A stretch of 64,000 nt of DNA. It comes from Siphonodentalium dalli. Its lineage: Eukaryota > Mollusca > Scaphopoda > Gadilida > Siphonodentaliidae. Below, in pieces: positions 12,615 through 25,164 of this stretch (positions are counted from its first letter, which is position 1; each line of letters starts with the position of its first letter). The notes under the pieces were generated by a model. The model had not been told where the DNA came from, did not search any database, and was given only the letters and a program-made list of their open reading frames with translations. The stretch lies in NCBI GenBank assembly GCA_032622095.1, contig CP136067.1, positions 132,249,990 through 132,313,989 of the forward strand. Reading direction: 5' to 3'. A program made the position numbers and the translations under genes.

Positions 12615-12917
12615 CACATGCAGGGGGGGGGGGGGGGTGAAACAAAAATTTCCGGCACGTATGCCGGGGTGGGTGGGTGGTCAAAGCCACCAACAAGCAA
12701 TTTTTTCGTGTTGTATTTTGTTGCAAATTTTGAAATCCAAGATGGCCGCTGCAAATCTCTGTTTTAGTGTTAAAAGGGTGTCAAAAAATGGTCGGAAAAA
12801 ACTGCCGAAAACGGAAAAAAAATTGGCGGTGGGGGTGGGTGGGTACAAAAAATGATCGAAAGGGAAAAAATGCCATACGTGCCTGAAATTTTTTTCCGAC
12901 CCCCCCCCCGGCACATG
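12615..12917. mobile_element. Palindromic element with G-run termini
   Basis: The left end is ACATG, then CA and a run of 15 G, then AAAAATTTCCGGCACGTATG. The right end is its approximate complement: CATACGTGCC, AAATTTTTTTCC, a C run and GGCACATGT. This is a MITE-like inverted repeat of about 300 bp with a G-rich middle (GGGTGGGTGGG). No target duplication was fixed. A related GTATGCC-GGTGGGTGGGTGG segment occurs at 48960-49010. Confidence 0.55.
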
Positions 12918-12925
12918 TTGTAAAT

Positions 12926-14959
12926 GTTCTGCCAAACAATGTGTTAATCGAGTAAATGTTTCTTCAAGTGGAAACAAACGAGAACGATTGTCAACGCAAT
13001 AGGATGATGAAAAGCGACGAAAACCGCTGATGCATATCGGAAAGAAATACCATCAGAAATAGCAGATTTTGTCTTCTTAGTTTTATCTCGGACTAACCGA
13101 CTCCATCGTTTAATCACAATTACGTTTATATACGAGTCGCAGACAGCAAAAAGTTATCCATGCCAAGTTGCAAAAGTGACCTACGATGCTATATGTTTCC
13201 AAATTACATCTCAGGTTCTCAGCAGCCCCCGTTGTCATCCGAAATCCCGTCGAAGACACCATTACGGTTATTCTAGGGTGTCCCTTTTTCAACACCGAAC
13301 GAATGGAAATGTGCCAATTTACCAAGAGCGGCTGAGTTTATCTTTTCGGAATTCCCGACACCTTGATTAGAGGAATACAATTATCTTTAAAGAGTTCATC
13401 GATGTATAACTGCGACAAACGATCTAAGTATGGTAGAACAATATAAATTCAGGGTATCCATTGTATGACAATTAACCACGAAAAAACAAATCCCAGAAAT
13501 TCCGGTACTGCCACCTCCCACCCGAAAACCATTGCATATGACATGTCGTGTTAATGTACATATATTAATACATTTGTATGATCATGTTTTTTCCTCGCCA
13601 ATTATGAATTTAATTTATGAATAAATGATTGTAAATAGGGAATGAGGCCATGTAGGTTTTTGCAACGTGTCCTTGATTTCTTTCGGTGTGCTTAATTACC
13701 AATAAAATATGTATAAAGCAAAATCGTATGACGCACAACATATTCCTCAAAATAATAATAATAGTTGTGATATGCGCAGATATGTTAGAGCATTCACTCC
13801 AAAGAATTTTACATATGAATGTAATAATGATAAAACATATTTCCGACTTATTGTTAATTTACAGATATTGAACAACGGGATGATGAGGCTAAAGCTTTAA
13901 AAGGCAAAGCTATTGAATAGTATAGCATGTTAATGGACCAAGATCCAAACACAATATTCACCGAAATAATGCGAGCCTTACAAAATAACACCTTCGTTGG
14001 AACACATGGACACGAAACAAACTACAAGTGGAGCATAAATATCTACAGATGTGCGGAAGTTCTCATTCTCACAAAGGGTATGCGCAGAATGGAACAATCT
14101 AACCCCTCCTGTAGATCTATCGCCCATATTAATTAATGCATTTCAAAGAAAACATTGACTTTCATCTAGCACCAAGAAGGTTTGTACACGACCCCAAGGA
14201 CTAAATTTGACATACATCAGAACTGACAATTCCAGTGCGATCCAAAAGAAGTAATAACAAACATATAGGAGATGAATATTATTTTAACTTTATGTATCCT
14301 CTTTTTTTTGTATAATTAGAACCATAAATCCAAACTGTATGTTTCAAATAAATAATATATATAGTGCAGTTAGAATTGTATCAAGCACAACTGGATCCAA
14401 TCAATTTATATCGGTTTTGAGCAGATGCTCTTTAACCATTAGCAACTCAAGCATTTCTAAATTTACGTTTACGCATCAACAAGCTAGTATGCACATGTAT
14501 CAAGCATGTCATGGTAGGGAATCAGGTCGATTTGTGTCAAATATAGTGTTACAAATCTTTCACATACTTTGGCACAAATGTACTCACCGGGCAAATATAT
14601 TATTGTATGTCTATGTGCGATAAATAGGTCGCGTTCCAAATTTGGAAGGGGTGATCGAAGGAACTCCCAAATTCAAAATAAAAATAATAATTTCAGAAGA
14701 CAACTTAAACCAACATTTCCTAACACACAGACAGAAGAGGGTAATAGTGTTCATTCACGCTCACCTTCGCCATATAAACAAATGTCTAATAGACGGTCGC
14801 TAACCCACGTCCATCGAATATTTTATTGCAACTTGACGATGACCACCGCGATCTCAAAGGTGAATCATGCACAAAATATCAAGAGATATTTTAGACAACG
14901 TAAACAATTATTTATTCTAAATCGAACAGAGGTGTATAACTCCGTAACAATCATTGGAC
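12926..14959. other. No recognisable feature
   Basis: AT-rich, with only short frames of no recognisable family. No inverted repeat or RNA-like structure stood out. Confidence 0.45.
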
Positions 14960-15440
14960 CGTGACCAAATTCGAACTTGGCCTGAATGTTCTGAACTTTA
15001 AACCATTGACCAAATATCATGATATTATGTTAAACATTGTTCAAGTATTCATTCGGACAATCTAAACTTGTATTATTTCTTTGTCGCAAAAGGAAACCCA
15101 GAAATTCAGATTCGTATTTTGAAATGTGAATTACATTCCAAATATCAAGCAATACTGTTGACTAAATTCGAACTGGGTGGGTGTTCTCAAATGTCCACTA
15201 TATACCTTATATCCCATGAATTTCTGATAAACATTGTACATATATGATCCGGAGAACCCGGACGGACATACGGACGGACGTGCTGATTGTAGCAATTATC
15301 CGAAAACATTTATTTTGGGGGAGGCCATAACCCCGTCAGATATTTTCCATGTTATTGATCCACATACTTAATTTGAAAGTCATCGGATAATCATAATTTG
15401 AGATATTAACCAGACAAAAACTAATAATCGAATTCCAAGT
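14960..15440. repeat. Degenerate repeat with GGACGGACATACGGAC word
   Basis: Two diverged units share ACCAAATTCGAACTTGG, then a GATAAACATTGT-like word, then a closing GACGGACATACGGACGG at about 15262. A further AAATTTGAACTTGATC occurs at 15450. Family unknown. Confidence 0.45.
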
Positions 15441-16262
15441 CGCATAACTCCAAATTTGAACTTGATCGGGCCATTCTGATATGAAGGCCACAAACAATGA
15501 AAACAAACTAGGATCTTGGTAGAAATTTAAGAAAACTTTCTGAACAATTATAAATTACAACAAAACTTCACAAAAGAAGGACGAACTGCCTCGTGCGGAT
15601 ATATCTCCGTCATCATCTAGGGTCAATACCTCTCGCTGTTTTCTCTGCCGACGATACGGTCAGTGTATGGTAGACTGTCCCTCAATGAAATTTAAAACTA
15701 AATTCAGTTCGGACCGTAAAGGACATAATACGGGTGAATGATAATGCTACAACTTATCAGGGAATGTCCATTACTTTGCAAAGTAATACATAGTCATTAC
15801 AATTACTAGCCATGTTCTATATTATAATTACTATTATCATTACTTTTAAAATGAGAAGTAGTGCGTTACCATTACCATTAGGTTTTAAATTAGAAACTAA
15901 AGTATGTGTTTGTGGTCTCCCTACATACCAAAAGCTCACGCCGATCATAGTTTTTATCCAATTTTCTTCTCTTTTATAATTTATAAATGAGTGTTTGTTC
16001 ATCAACAATCTGAGCTTTCGCTTGTTATAGGGTTCCTTTTGGGAATGAGACAATGGTAGTCACAATTTTCATTAAACGGACATGGCTGATTTGAACCTCC
16101 ATTTTGTTCTACGTATGCGATAGGTCGATAAAGAAACGAACTTTAGATAATAGATATACCGGCTTCATATCCTCTGAAAAACACAGCCATTTTTCAACAG
16201 CTTTCAACTTTTCGCCAGAAGTCAGACAAACGCTCTTTATTGCTACCATATCAGGAATAGAC
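15441..16262. other. Mostly featureless; one ATTAC-rich block
   Basis: The part at 15765-15885 is an ATTAC/GTAAT-rich block like those at 2860 and 31060, probably a hAT end remnant. The rest holds no supported gene. Confidence 0.4.
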
Positions 16263-17025
16263 TACCACGAAACGCTCTTTTCTGTTCCATGTCGTGCAAA
16301 TGGCCGGTTTGTGTTTGGGACCCACAGTTGTGTTTGTCATTACTTCAATCACGCGATCCTTTTCGGATATGGAGGGCCACCTCGTTGGTGTCGATGTTGA
16401 CATCAACGGGGTGGCTTTCCGTCTCCTTTCCTTTTATGGCCCTCAATTCTTTGATCAAGATCGTGAACTAATTTTTCAAACTTTAATTCCCCATTTAGTA
16501 ACTAGTCGCAAGACAATTTTAGGTGGCGACTTTAATTTTATAGTTGATTCTAGATATGATAAAGTTGGTGGTCGGGTTCATATCCCCACTTTCGCCAAAG
16601 ATTGGCACCAAAAATTCATTAGCTTCGGCCTCGTTGATTTTTATAGACATAGTAACCCCACTACTGTACACACCACTCGTCACTCCCCCACCGTGCATAC
16701 ACGCCTAGATAGATTTTATATCTCGCATTCTCTTTTAAATGAACCCCCCAAATATTCCTCCCAAACTTTTCCCCATTCTGACCATGACGTAATTAGTTTG
16801 TATTTTAACAACACTCCCAAATCTACTATTGGTCCCAGCTATTGGAAAGCGAATACTTCTTTGTTTAAAGACACCGATTTTTGTTTGGACTTTGTCGCCT
16901 TTTGGTATGATCGCACCGCTTCTGTGTATGGCAGTGATGTCACACAGACGTGGTGGGATAAAATCAAGGCTGACATTCGGTCTTATATCCAGAATTATGC
17001 TAATACTAAAGCCATAAATAACAGA

Positions 17026-17974
17026 CAGGGGTGGCGCCAGGATTTCCCCGACGGAGGGGCTATGGTCCCCGACAGGGGGGCTAGACCGGTGACCGAAGGT
17101 CATCGGCGGCTGCCGAAGGCAGCCCCGGGGAGAGCACGAGAGGGGTGTCCCCTCTATCACGGGGGGTTTGGGGGACTTCCCCCACGAAAATTTTGAAAAT
17201 ACATAGCCTGAGATCGATTCTGGAGTGTTCTGGTGTCAACATACACACTGTTCTAGGGGATCATAATTGTCACTTTTACTTGAGTATTTGGAAAAAAAAA
17301 TCAGCATATACAATAGTAATGACAATATGGAATTGATCTTAAGTTAACTCACCGTAAATCTTTCGCCACAGGTAGTTGGATCAACTTACAAAGACGGATG
17401 AACCATGAGTCCGTGAACATCATTTAGGAGCGTATAATAGATGTAAATTTGTTCAGGTAACATACGATGTGAAAAATTGATGCAGAAAGCTATTTGAAGG
17501 AGAGAACAAAGTTGGATGAGGATTATCCCATAATCCACTGAATTAAAATTCTATCCAGTCCACAATTTATGTTGTGTTATTATTCTTTAAATCCCTCAAG
17601 TAATAATCTATCCCGGGGAAGTACTAGTAAGCATGATATAATGCATGCAAGGCGAAACACTATCTTTTCAAAGAATAAAATTCATGATGTGACCTGAAAT
17701 CATCTGATAATTAATTGTCAGTAACTGTTGACACATGCCACGTGTGTGAGCATTGCAACACTGATTACCAATCAGATCGCTTTGCTATTGTTGCCACACA
17801 ATAGCGATCTGATTGGTACTCAGTGTTGCTCCTGCACGTGGCATGTGTCACTGACAATTAATTTTATCTCCCCGATGAATTTGGCAGATATCCCCGACGG
17901 GGGGGGGGGGGCTGACCATCCCCGACGGGGGGGGGGCTGTAGCCCCACTGACCCCCCCCTTGGCGCCACCCCTG
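17026..17974. mobile_element. Non-autonomous hAT element, copy A
   Basis: Perfect 13-bp terminal inverted repeats, CAGGGGTGGCGCC and GGCGCCACCCCTG, are flanked by the exact 8-bp duplication ATAACAGA (17018-17025 and 17975-17982). CAGGG termini plus an 8-bp duplication define the hAT superfamily. Its removal restores continuity of the LINE frame. Subterminal CCCCGACGG words are repeated at both ends and are candidate transposase-binding sites. The 949-bp body encodes no transposase. It contains a 150-bp imperfect hairpin at 17711-17861. Confidence 0.9.
17711..17861. repeat. Hairpin inside hAT element (copy A)
   Basis: Arms TTAATTGTCAGT, ACACATGCCACGTG and AATCAGATCGC are mirrored by GCGATCTGATT, CACGTGGCATGTGT and ACTGACAATTAA. 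It may be a small MITE nested in the hAT element. The same hairpin recurs at 20675-20825 in copy B. Confidence 0.7.
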
Positions 17975-19225
17975 ATAACAGAGCCACCCTTCGTAGATTA
18001 GAAAAAGATTATAAACGTTTACTCCAATCCGAAAAAAAAGTTTCCAGGACAATACATTGCTCAACTTGCTCCCCTTCGTGACAGTATTAAATCTTACCAT
18101 GCAGCTAACGCTGAAGGAGCTTATATTAGATCACGCTCTAATGTCTTAAACTCACATGATGGGTCAGCTCAATACTTTCATTCGTTAGAACGCACGCGCA
18201 GTGCAAAAAAAAATAATTTCCTTCATCACAACTGACGGTATTACTTATACCAAAACTCCCGACATCATTTCACAATTTACAAATTATTGGTCACAGTTGT
18301 TCACTCGTGAAGACACAGACTCACAGGCAGCTGACCATTTCTTACATGACCTACCTCAATTATCAGTTTCTGACGCGGACCTCTGTGAAGCCCCCCTTCG
18401 CATTGAAGAATTAAATACCGCTCTTTCCGATATGGCCTCTGGTAAATCCCCTGGTCCCGATGGACTCCCAGCGGAATTTTATAAGACCTTTGCACCCCAG
18501 ATTTTGCCCCGTTTATTACAACTATACATTAACTGTATTCATGATAAACTACCATTATCCCAACGCACATCACTTATTACCATGCTTCCCAAAGACCCCA
18601 CTCATCCTGAAATTGTGTCAAATTTTCGCCCCATTAGTCTGTTAAATGTAGATTACAAAATTTTGTCCAAATCACTTTGTAATCGGCTTAAATCAGTTAT
18701 TGGTTCCATTGTTCATGAAGACCAAACGTGCGGAGTTCCAGGGCGCACCATCTTAGATAATTTACATCTATTACGCAATATTCAGGATTATTGTCAATTG
18801 AAAAATCTACCCTGTGCCTTTGTTAGCTTAGATCAGCAAAAAGCCTTTGATCGGGTAGACCATACATATTTATTTAATACACTTTCTTCCTTTGGATTTG
18901 GGGCAAACTTTATTGCTTGGGTACGACTTTTATATACTGACATTTATTCCAGTCTCTTAATTAACCAGTTTATCACAGATCCATTCCCTGTAACTAGGTC
19001 AGTCCGACAAGGCTGCAGTCTTTCTCCCCTGTTGTACATTTTATGCATAGAACCCCTTTTAAATCATTTTCGCGGTAACCCCTCGATTGTTGGGTTAACG
19101 GTACCTGGAGATCCTATCCCCTTTAAAATGACAGCGTATGCCGATGACGTCACACTAGTTCTTACCACAGACGCTTCCACCGGAGAAACACTGAAAACAT
19201 TAGATCATTTTGGTTCGGCATCTGG

Positions 19226-22200
19226 TACCACGAAACGCTCTTTTCTGTTCCATGTCGTGCAAATGGCCGGTTTGTGTTTGGGACCCACAGTTGTGTTTGT
19301 CATTACTTCAATCACGCGATCCTTTTCGGATATGGAGGGCCACCTCGTTGGTGTCGATGTTGACATCAACGGGGTGGCTTTCCGTCTCCTTTCCTTTTAT
19401 GGCCCTCAATTCTTTGATCAAGATCGTGAACTAATTTTTCAAACTTTAATTCCCCATTTAGTAACTAGTCGCAAGACAATTTTAGGTGGCGACTTTAATT
19501 TTATAGTTGATTCTAGATATGATAAAGTTGGTGGTCGGGTTCATATCCCCACTTTCGCCAAAGATTGGCACCAAAAATTCATTAGCTTCGGCCTCGTTGA
19601 TTTTTATAGACATAGTAACCCCACTACTGTACACACCACTCGTCACTCCCCCACCGTGCATACACGCCTAGATAGATTTTATATCTCGCATTCTCTTTTA
19701 AATGAACCCCCCAAATATTCCTCCCAAACTTTTTCCCCATTCTGACCATGACGTAATTAGTTTGTATTTTAACAACACTCCCAAATCTACTATTGGTCCC
19801 AGCTATTGGAAAGCGAATACTTCTTTGTTTAAAGACACCGATTTTTGTTTGGACTTTGTCGCCTTTTGGTATGATCGCACCGCTTCTGTGTATGGCAGTG
19901 ATGTCACACAGACGTGGTGGGATAAAATCAAGGCTGACATTCGGTCTTATATCCAGAATTATGCTAATACTAAAGCCATAAATAACAGACAGGGGTGGCG
20001 CCAGGATTTCCCCGACGGAGGGGCTATGGTCCCCGACAGGGGGGCTAGACCGGTGACCGAAGGTCATCGGCGGCTGCCGAAGGCAGCCCCGGGGAGAGCA
20101 CGAGAGGGGTGTCCCCTCTATCACGGGGGGTTTGGGGGATCTCCCCCACGAAAATTTTGAAAATACATAGCCTGAGATCGATTCTGGAGTGTTCTGGTGT
20201 CAACATACACACTGTTCTAGGGGATCATAATTGTCACTTTTACTTGAGTATTTGGAAAAAAAAATCAGCATATACAATAGTAATGACAATATGGAATTGA
20301 TCTTAAGTTAACTCACCGTAAATCTTTCGCCACAGGTAGTTGGATCAACTTACAAAGACGGATGAACCATGAGTCCGTGAACATCATTTAGGAGCGTATA
20401 ATAGATGTAAATTTGTTCAGGTAACATACGATGTGAAAAATTGATGCAGAAAGCTATTTGAAGGAGAGAACAAAGTTGGATGAGGATTATCCCATAATCC
20501 ACTGAATTAAAATTCTATCCAGTCCACAATTTATGTTGTGTTATTATTCTTTAAATCCCTCAAGTAATAATCTATCCCGGGGAAGTACTAGTAAGCATGA
20601 TATAATGCATGCAAGGCGAAACACTATCTTTTCAAAGAATAAAATTCATGATGTGACCTGAAATCATCTGATAATTAATTGTCAGTAACTGTTGACACAT
20701 GCCACGTGTGTGAGCATTGCAACACTGATTACCAATCAGATCGCTTTGCTATTGTTGCCACACAATAGCGATCTGATTGGTACTCAGTGTTGCTCCTGCA
20801 CGTGGCATGTGTCACTGACAATTAATTTTATCTCCCCGACGAATTTGGCAGATATCCCCGACGGGGGGGGGGGGGGGGCTGACCATCCCCGACGGGGGGG
20901 GGGGGGGGGGGCTGTAGCCCCACTGACCCCCCCCCCCTTGGCGCCACCCCTGATAACAGAGCCACCCTTCGTAGATTAGAAAAAGATTATAAACGTTTAC
21001 TCCAATCCGAAAAAACAGTTTCCAGGACAATACATTGCTCAACTTGCTCCCCTTCGTGACAGTATTAAATCTTACCATGCAGCTAACGCTGAAGGAGCTT
21101 ATATTAGATCACGCTCTAATGTCTTAAACTCACATGATGGGTCAGCTCAATACTTTCATTCGTTAGAACGCACGCGCAGTGCAAAAAAAATAATTTCCTT
21201 CATCACAACTGACGGTATTACTTATACCAAAACTCCCGACATCATTTCACAATTTACAAATTATTGGTCACAGTTGTTCACTCGTGAAGACACAGACTCA
21301 CAGGCAGCTGACCATTTCTTACATGACCTACCTCAATTATCAGTTTCTGACGCGGACCTCTGTGAAGCCCCCCTTCGCATTGAAGAATTAAATACCGCTC
21401 TTTCCGATATGGCCTCTGGTAAATCCCCTGGTCCCGATGGACTCCCAGCAGAATTTTATAAGACCTTTGCACCCCAGATTTTGCCCCGTTTATTACAACT
21501 ATACATTAACTGTATTCATGATAAACTACCATTATCCCAACGCACATCACTTATTACCATGCTTCCCAAAGACCCCACTCATCCTGAAATTGTGTCAAAT
21601 TTTCGCCCCATTAGTCTGTTAAATGTAGATTACAAAATTTTGTCCAAATCACTTTGTAATCGGCTTAAATCAGTTATTGGTTCCATTGTTCATGAAGACC
21701 AAACGTGCGGAGTTCCAGGGCGCACCATCTTAGATAATTTACATCTATTACGCAATATTCAGGATTATTGTCAATTGAAAAATCTACCCTGTGCCTTTGT
21801 TAGCTTAGATCAGCAAAAAGCCTTTGATCGGGTAGACCATACATATTTATTTAATACACTTTCTTCCTTTGGATTTGGGGCAAACTTTATTGCTTGGGTA
21901 CGACTTTTATATACTGACATTTATTCCAGTCTCTTAATTAACCAGTTTATCACAGATCCATTCCCTGTAACTAGGTCAGTCCGACAAGGCTGCAGTCTTT
22001 CTCCCCTGTTGTACATTTTATGCATAGAACCCCTTTTAAATCATTTTCGCGGTAACCCCTCGATTGTTGGGTTAACGGTACCTGGAGATCCTATCCCCTT
22101 TAAAATGACAGCGTATGCCGATGACGTCACACTAGTTCTTACCACAGACGCTTCCACCGGAGAAACACTGAAAACATTAGATCATTTTGGTTCGGCATCT

Positions 22201-23758
22201 GGTGCCAAGTTAAATATAACTAAATCAGTAGGCCTATTCCTGGGTAGTTGGAGTCGTCGTTCAGACACACCACACCGTACGGTCTCACGTGGTCTAAATC
22301 GCATAAAATTCTGGGTCTGCTTTTTGGTTCTGCAGTCTCCACAGATGACCACTTTCATAATTTATTTCAAAATTTTTCTAAAACTCTACAGTTTGGCCGC
22401 ACCATCAATTTAGCGCAATTTACGAAAGCTTCTTACCTTAATGTTTATTGCTTCAGCAAATTGTGGTATTATATCTCCGTCGTTCCCTTACCAGCCCCTT
22501 ATATTACACTTTTCCAGAGAGCTGCATTTCGCTTCTTTTGGACCGTTAGGATTGAACCCCTCCCTATAGGTCTTTACTTTATGCACCCAAACAGGCAGGT
22601 GGCGCTGATATTGTACATTTACCTTCCAAATGTTACACTATCCATCTTCGCCATATTCAACGACTTATCACCCACCCTACAGTACGTTGGTCCGTTTTTG
22701 CCATTTATTGGATAGGATTTCACTTACGAGACTTTGTTCCTACCTTTGCCGGTCATAACATCGCGCATAGCGATCTGGCGTCCATTCCCCCTTTTTATAA
22801 AGCATGCTTGCGTGCTTTAGTCGCCTTTCGTGATCTCCCGAATTATCCGCATTTACCTGATGTTGACTCTAAGGCTATTTACACTCACTTAATTACTCCC
22901 CACACCTCTCTTCCCAAGATCACCACCCTCTATCCAAAATTACCCCTTACTTTGCTCTGGCTCAATCTTCACCATGAACACATAGACCCCGCTATTCGCG
23001 GTACCCTATATCGCCTCATTCATGGGGTATTGTATACAAGAACTCGCGCACAGCGATTTTTAAGTTACCCTATTTATACTAAATGCCCATTATGCCACAA
23101 GGCACATGAAGACTTACAACATCTTTTTGTAGCGTGTGAGGTCGTTATTCCATTATGGAATACAGTATTTACTTGGATTAATAATCTCATTCCGGTAACA
23201 AATTTCGTACTCATTTAGGCCACATTCGTTTTCTTATAGTCCGAGCACGTAATACCTTACACCGTGCTCTAGCACTCATTTTAATTACGGAAGCTATCGC
23301 TACAATTTGGAATATCCGAAACCCCCTATATTCCTCTCAGAAAACCTCCCAATATCGCATGTCTACTCGAACCGTATACCCCTCACAAATCCCCGTATTA
23401 CGCTTTTTATCACGCATTCGCACCCGGGTCCTAATAGATCAAAATCGATTATCAACACCCAGCTTTAATGAATTGTGGCTTCAATCTGATGACATTTGTG
23501 AGCTTGATGAGAATGACCTACTTTCGTTTAAATTTTAATATGACACCAGTACGTCCCTGTTTTCCATACACTCTGACTTGTTCTAAACCGTTTTTATTTT
23601 AGGTACTTGCTGTGTCTTTGTATACATATGCCTAATTTGTCTTTTTAGTTTCTATTTTCAGGCAGTTTCTGTGCGCCACGTCCACACATGTCTTTTATAT
23701 TTTACAAATTTGTATTGTTAACCTAATCTCTTCCAATTTCAATTAAAAAATAATAAAC

Positions 23759-23795
<37 letters not shown>
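19226..23795 (+). pseudogene. Tx1/L1-like LINE, copy B, reaching the poly-A tail
   Basis: Copy B repeats the endonuclease and reverse transcriptase of copy A, then continues past GSASG into the missing 3' half. A 379-residue frame at 21274-22413 holds the whole reverse transcriptase core, including SLDQQKAFDRV and AYADD. Further broken frames give TLYRLIHGVLYTRTRA and the Cys/His tail CPLCHKAHEDLQHLFVAC at about 23080-23130. The 3' UTR ends with AATAATAAACATT and about 34 A up to 23795. At least three frame breaks lie beyond 22240. A hAT element splits the 5' part. Confidence 0.85.
19990..20952. mobile_element. Non-autonomous hAT element, copy B
   Basis: The termini and flanking ATAACAGA duplication are the same as in copy A. 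It is 963 bp, the difference lying in longer G runs near 20865-20910. It arose by the tandem duplication, not by a second insertion. Confidence 0.9.
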
Positions 23796-23796
<1 letters not shown>

Positions 23797-23798
<2 letters not shown>

Positions 23799-24013
23799 TC
23801 AAAAATTTGAGAAACGATGGACCGTCTTTTGGCCCTTTCGGTCCCACGGACAGTGATGATAGGTCCTTGTATCGCCCGTAACACCCGTCTTATGTATCGT
23901 TGGGCGATCACCGTTAGGACCCTCCTGGTCTTGAGTACTCGTTCGGCCCGCTGACCAGGACTGAGTCCGCCCTCTATAAATAAATACAAAAAAGAAGAAG
24001 AAAAAAAAAAATG
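23797..24013 (+). mobile_element. Retroelement 3' tail following the LINE poly-A
   Basis: A GC-richer 160-bp block (GATGGACCGTCTTTTGG, then GACCAGGACTGAGTCCG) ends in CTATAAATAAATAC and an A/G-rich tail to 24011. It directly follows the LINE poly-A. It is probably a second, strongly 5'-truncated LINE that used the A run as target. Confidence 0.45.
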
Positions 24014-24324
24014 TAGTTCAGATATGTATCGACCTATTTCGATACTGAGAACAATTCAAAGGCGAATAATATTATGTGTAATTTGGAGCACAAATAGCCA
24101 TGTGGCATTAAACAATTCAGTAGCAAAATAAATGATAAACAAGAACAATCCTAACCTATCCTAATTTCTTCCAAGATAAGGCTACATGTTTTAGCCCTAA
24201 GATAAATGACAAAAATCTAATTTCCCATCACAAAATGTTATTTATTATACCAAATAATATTCTCTGTCAATGTAACATGATTGCAGTCAGATACATATGG
24301 GAGGCCAAATTCACATTTAATAAT

Positions 24325-24500
24325 GAATTGCGCTTAAGCGCAATTGATTGCGTTTAAGCGCAATTATTTGCACTTAAGTGCAATGAATTGCGCTTAAGCG
24401 CAAATACCACATATTGTGCTTAAGCACAAATCGGGCATTTACGCTGAAGCGTAAAGAATTGTGCTTAAGCGCAATTAATTGCGCTTAAGCGTAATTGTGA
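24325..24500. repeat. Left subterminal array of GCGCTTAAGCGC palindromes
   Basis: About nine copies of a short palindrome, mostly GCGCTTAAGCGC, GCACTTAAGTGC or TGTGCTTAAGCACA, are separated by 6-12 bp of AT-rich DNA. Variants such as ACGCTGAAGCGT keep the dyad. Likely transposase-binding sites. Confidence 0.75.
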
Positions 24501-24776
24501 CTACTATCTAACCTACCCATAAACTATTGACATGACCTGGTGTATCACCTAGAAACACAAGAGGAGCATACTGGGCTAATTTTAACCTGTTTGAATTAGC
24601 CTGAGTAATCAACAGTCAACTGAGAGTATATCAGCATCCCTATATCCAAAGAATTGATGTCTACTTCCCGGAACTCTAGTAATTTTTTATATGATGTTTT
24701 TTAATGTATTTTTGCACAGATTTGGGCCAGTATTATGGTCATATACTATAGCATGCATGTGATGTCACTGCATGAG

Positions 24777-25164
24777 TATGGAATCCTATTAGGGCCACTT
24801 GCTAATGGCGCTTTCGGCGCACTTTTTGTCGCTTTCGGCACGCGCCGAAACAAACCCTAATGGCGCACTTTTTGTCGCTTCCGGCGCGCGCCATTAGGGA
24901 GTGGACCTAATAGTATGCCTAATGGCGCTTTCGGCGCGCGCCGAAAGCGACAAAAAGTACGCCATTAGTAACGCGCCGAAACATGCGCTAATATCGCACA
25001 TTTTGTGCCGAAAGCGACAAAAAGTGCGCCGAAAGCGACAAATAGTGCGCCGTAACGGCGCATATTTTGTCGCTTTCGGCGCGTTACTAATGGCGCACTT
25101 TTTGTCGCTTTCGGCGCATCGCGCCGAAAGCGCCATTAGCAAGTGGCCCTAATAGGATTCCATA
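24777..25164. mobile_element. 388-bp foldback element nested in the 1.6-kb element
   Basis: Inverted ends run TATGGAATCCTATTAGGG, then CCACTTGCTAATGGCGC, with the matching complement at 25120-25164. CATGAG flanks both sides (24771-24776, 25165-25170), a 6-bp duplication. A diverged relative of the flank without the insert lies at about 25375-25410 (GTGTCACCGAGGGCTTGC). The interior is almost entirely GCGCCGAAAGCGACAAAAAG words in both orientations. Confidence 0.85.

Larger units (their letters stand above)
16263..19225 (+). pseudogene. Tx1/L1-like LINE, copy A (partial, split by hAT)
   Basis: This copy starts in the middle of an apurinic-type endonuclease: LLSFYGPQ, ILGGDFNFIVD, RLDRFYIS and SDHD (16390-16800). 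After a hAT insertion the frame resumes near 17983. The reverse transcriptase follows at 18201-19225: SGKSPGPDGLPAEFY, FRPISLLNVDYKILSK, FVSLDQQKAFDRV, RQGCSLSPLLY and AYADDVTL, so the YADD catalytic box is intact. The copy stops abruptly after GSASG at 19225, where a second copy of the 16263 sequence begins. The endonuclease N-terminus, ORF1 and 5' UTR are missing. The motifs fit the L1/Tx1 group. Confidence 0.85.
16263..22202. repeat. Tandem duplication of a 2.96-kb LINE plus hAT segment
   Basis: Sequence 16263-19225 is repeated at 19226-22202. The offset is 2963 bp at the start, 2964 after one extra T near 19733, and 2977 after length changes in the G runs near 17900/20870. Apart from these and a few substitutions the copies look identical. 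The junction joins GGT to ACCACG with about one shared base. Both copies carry the hAT insertion with the same duplication, so the duplication came later. Confidence 0.9.

Noticed and set aside
16294-17196. Long open frame of 300 residues as a host gene
   Set aside because: Its first part is the LINE endonuclease and its last part (from about 17026) is hAT element DNA read in frame by chance.
18201-19745. 514-residue open frame as a single protein
   Set aside because: It joins the reverse transcriptase of copy A to the endonuclease of copy B across the duplication joint at 19226; the order is an artefact of the tandem duplication.
24325-24500. Regular short palindromes with spacers, like a CRISPR array
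   Set aside because: Units are about 18 bp, spacers only 6-12 bp, the repeats vary, the array is mirrored at 25700-25870, and the DNA is clearly eukaryotic. They are subterminal repeats of a transposon.
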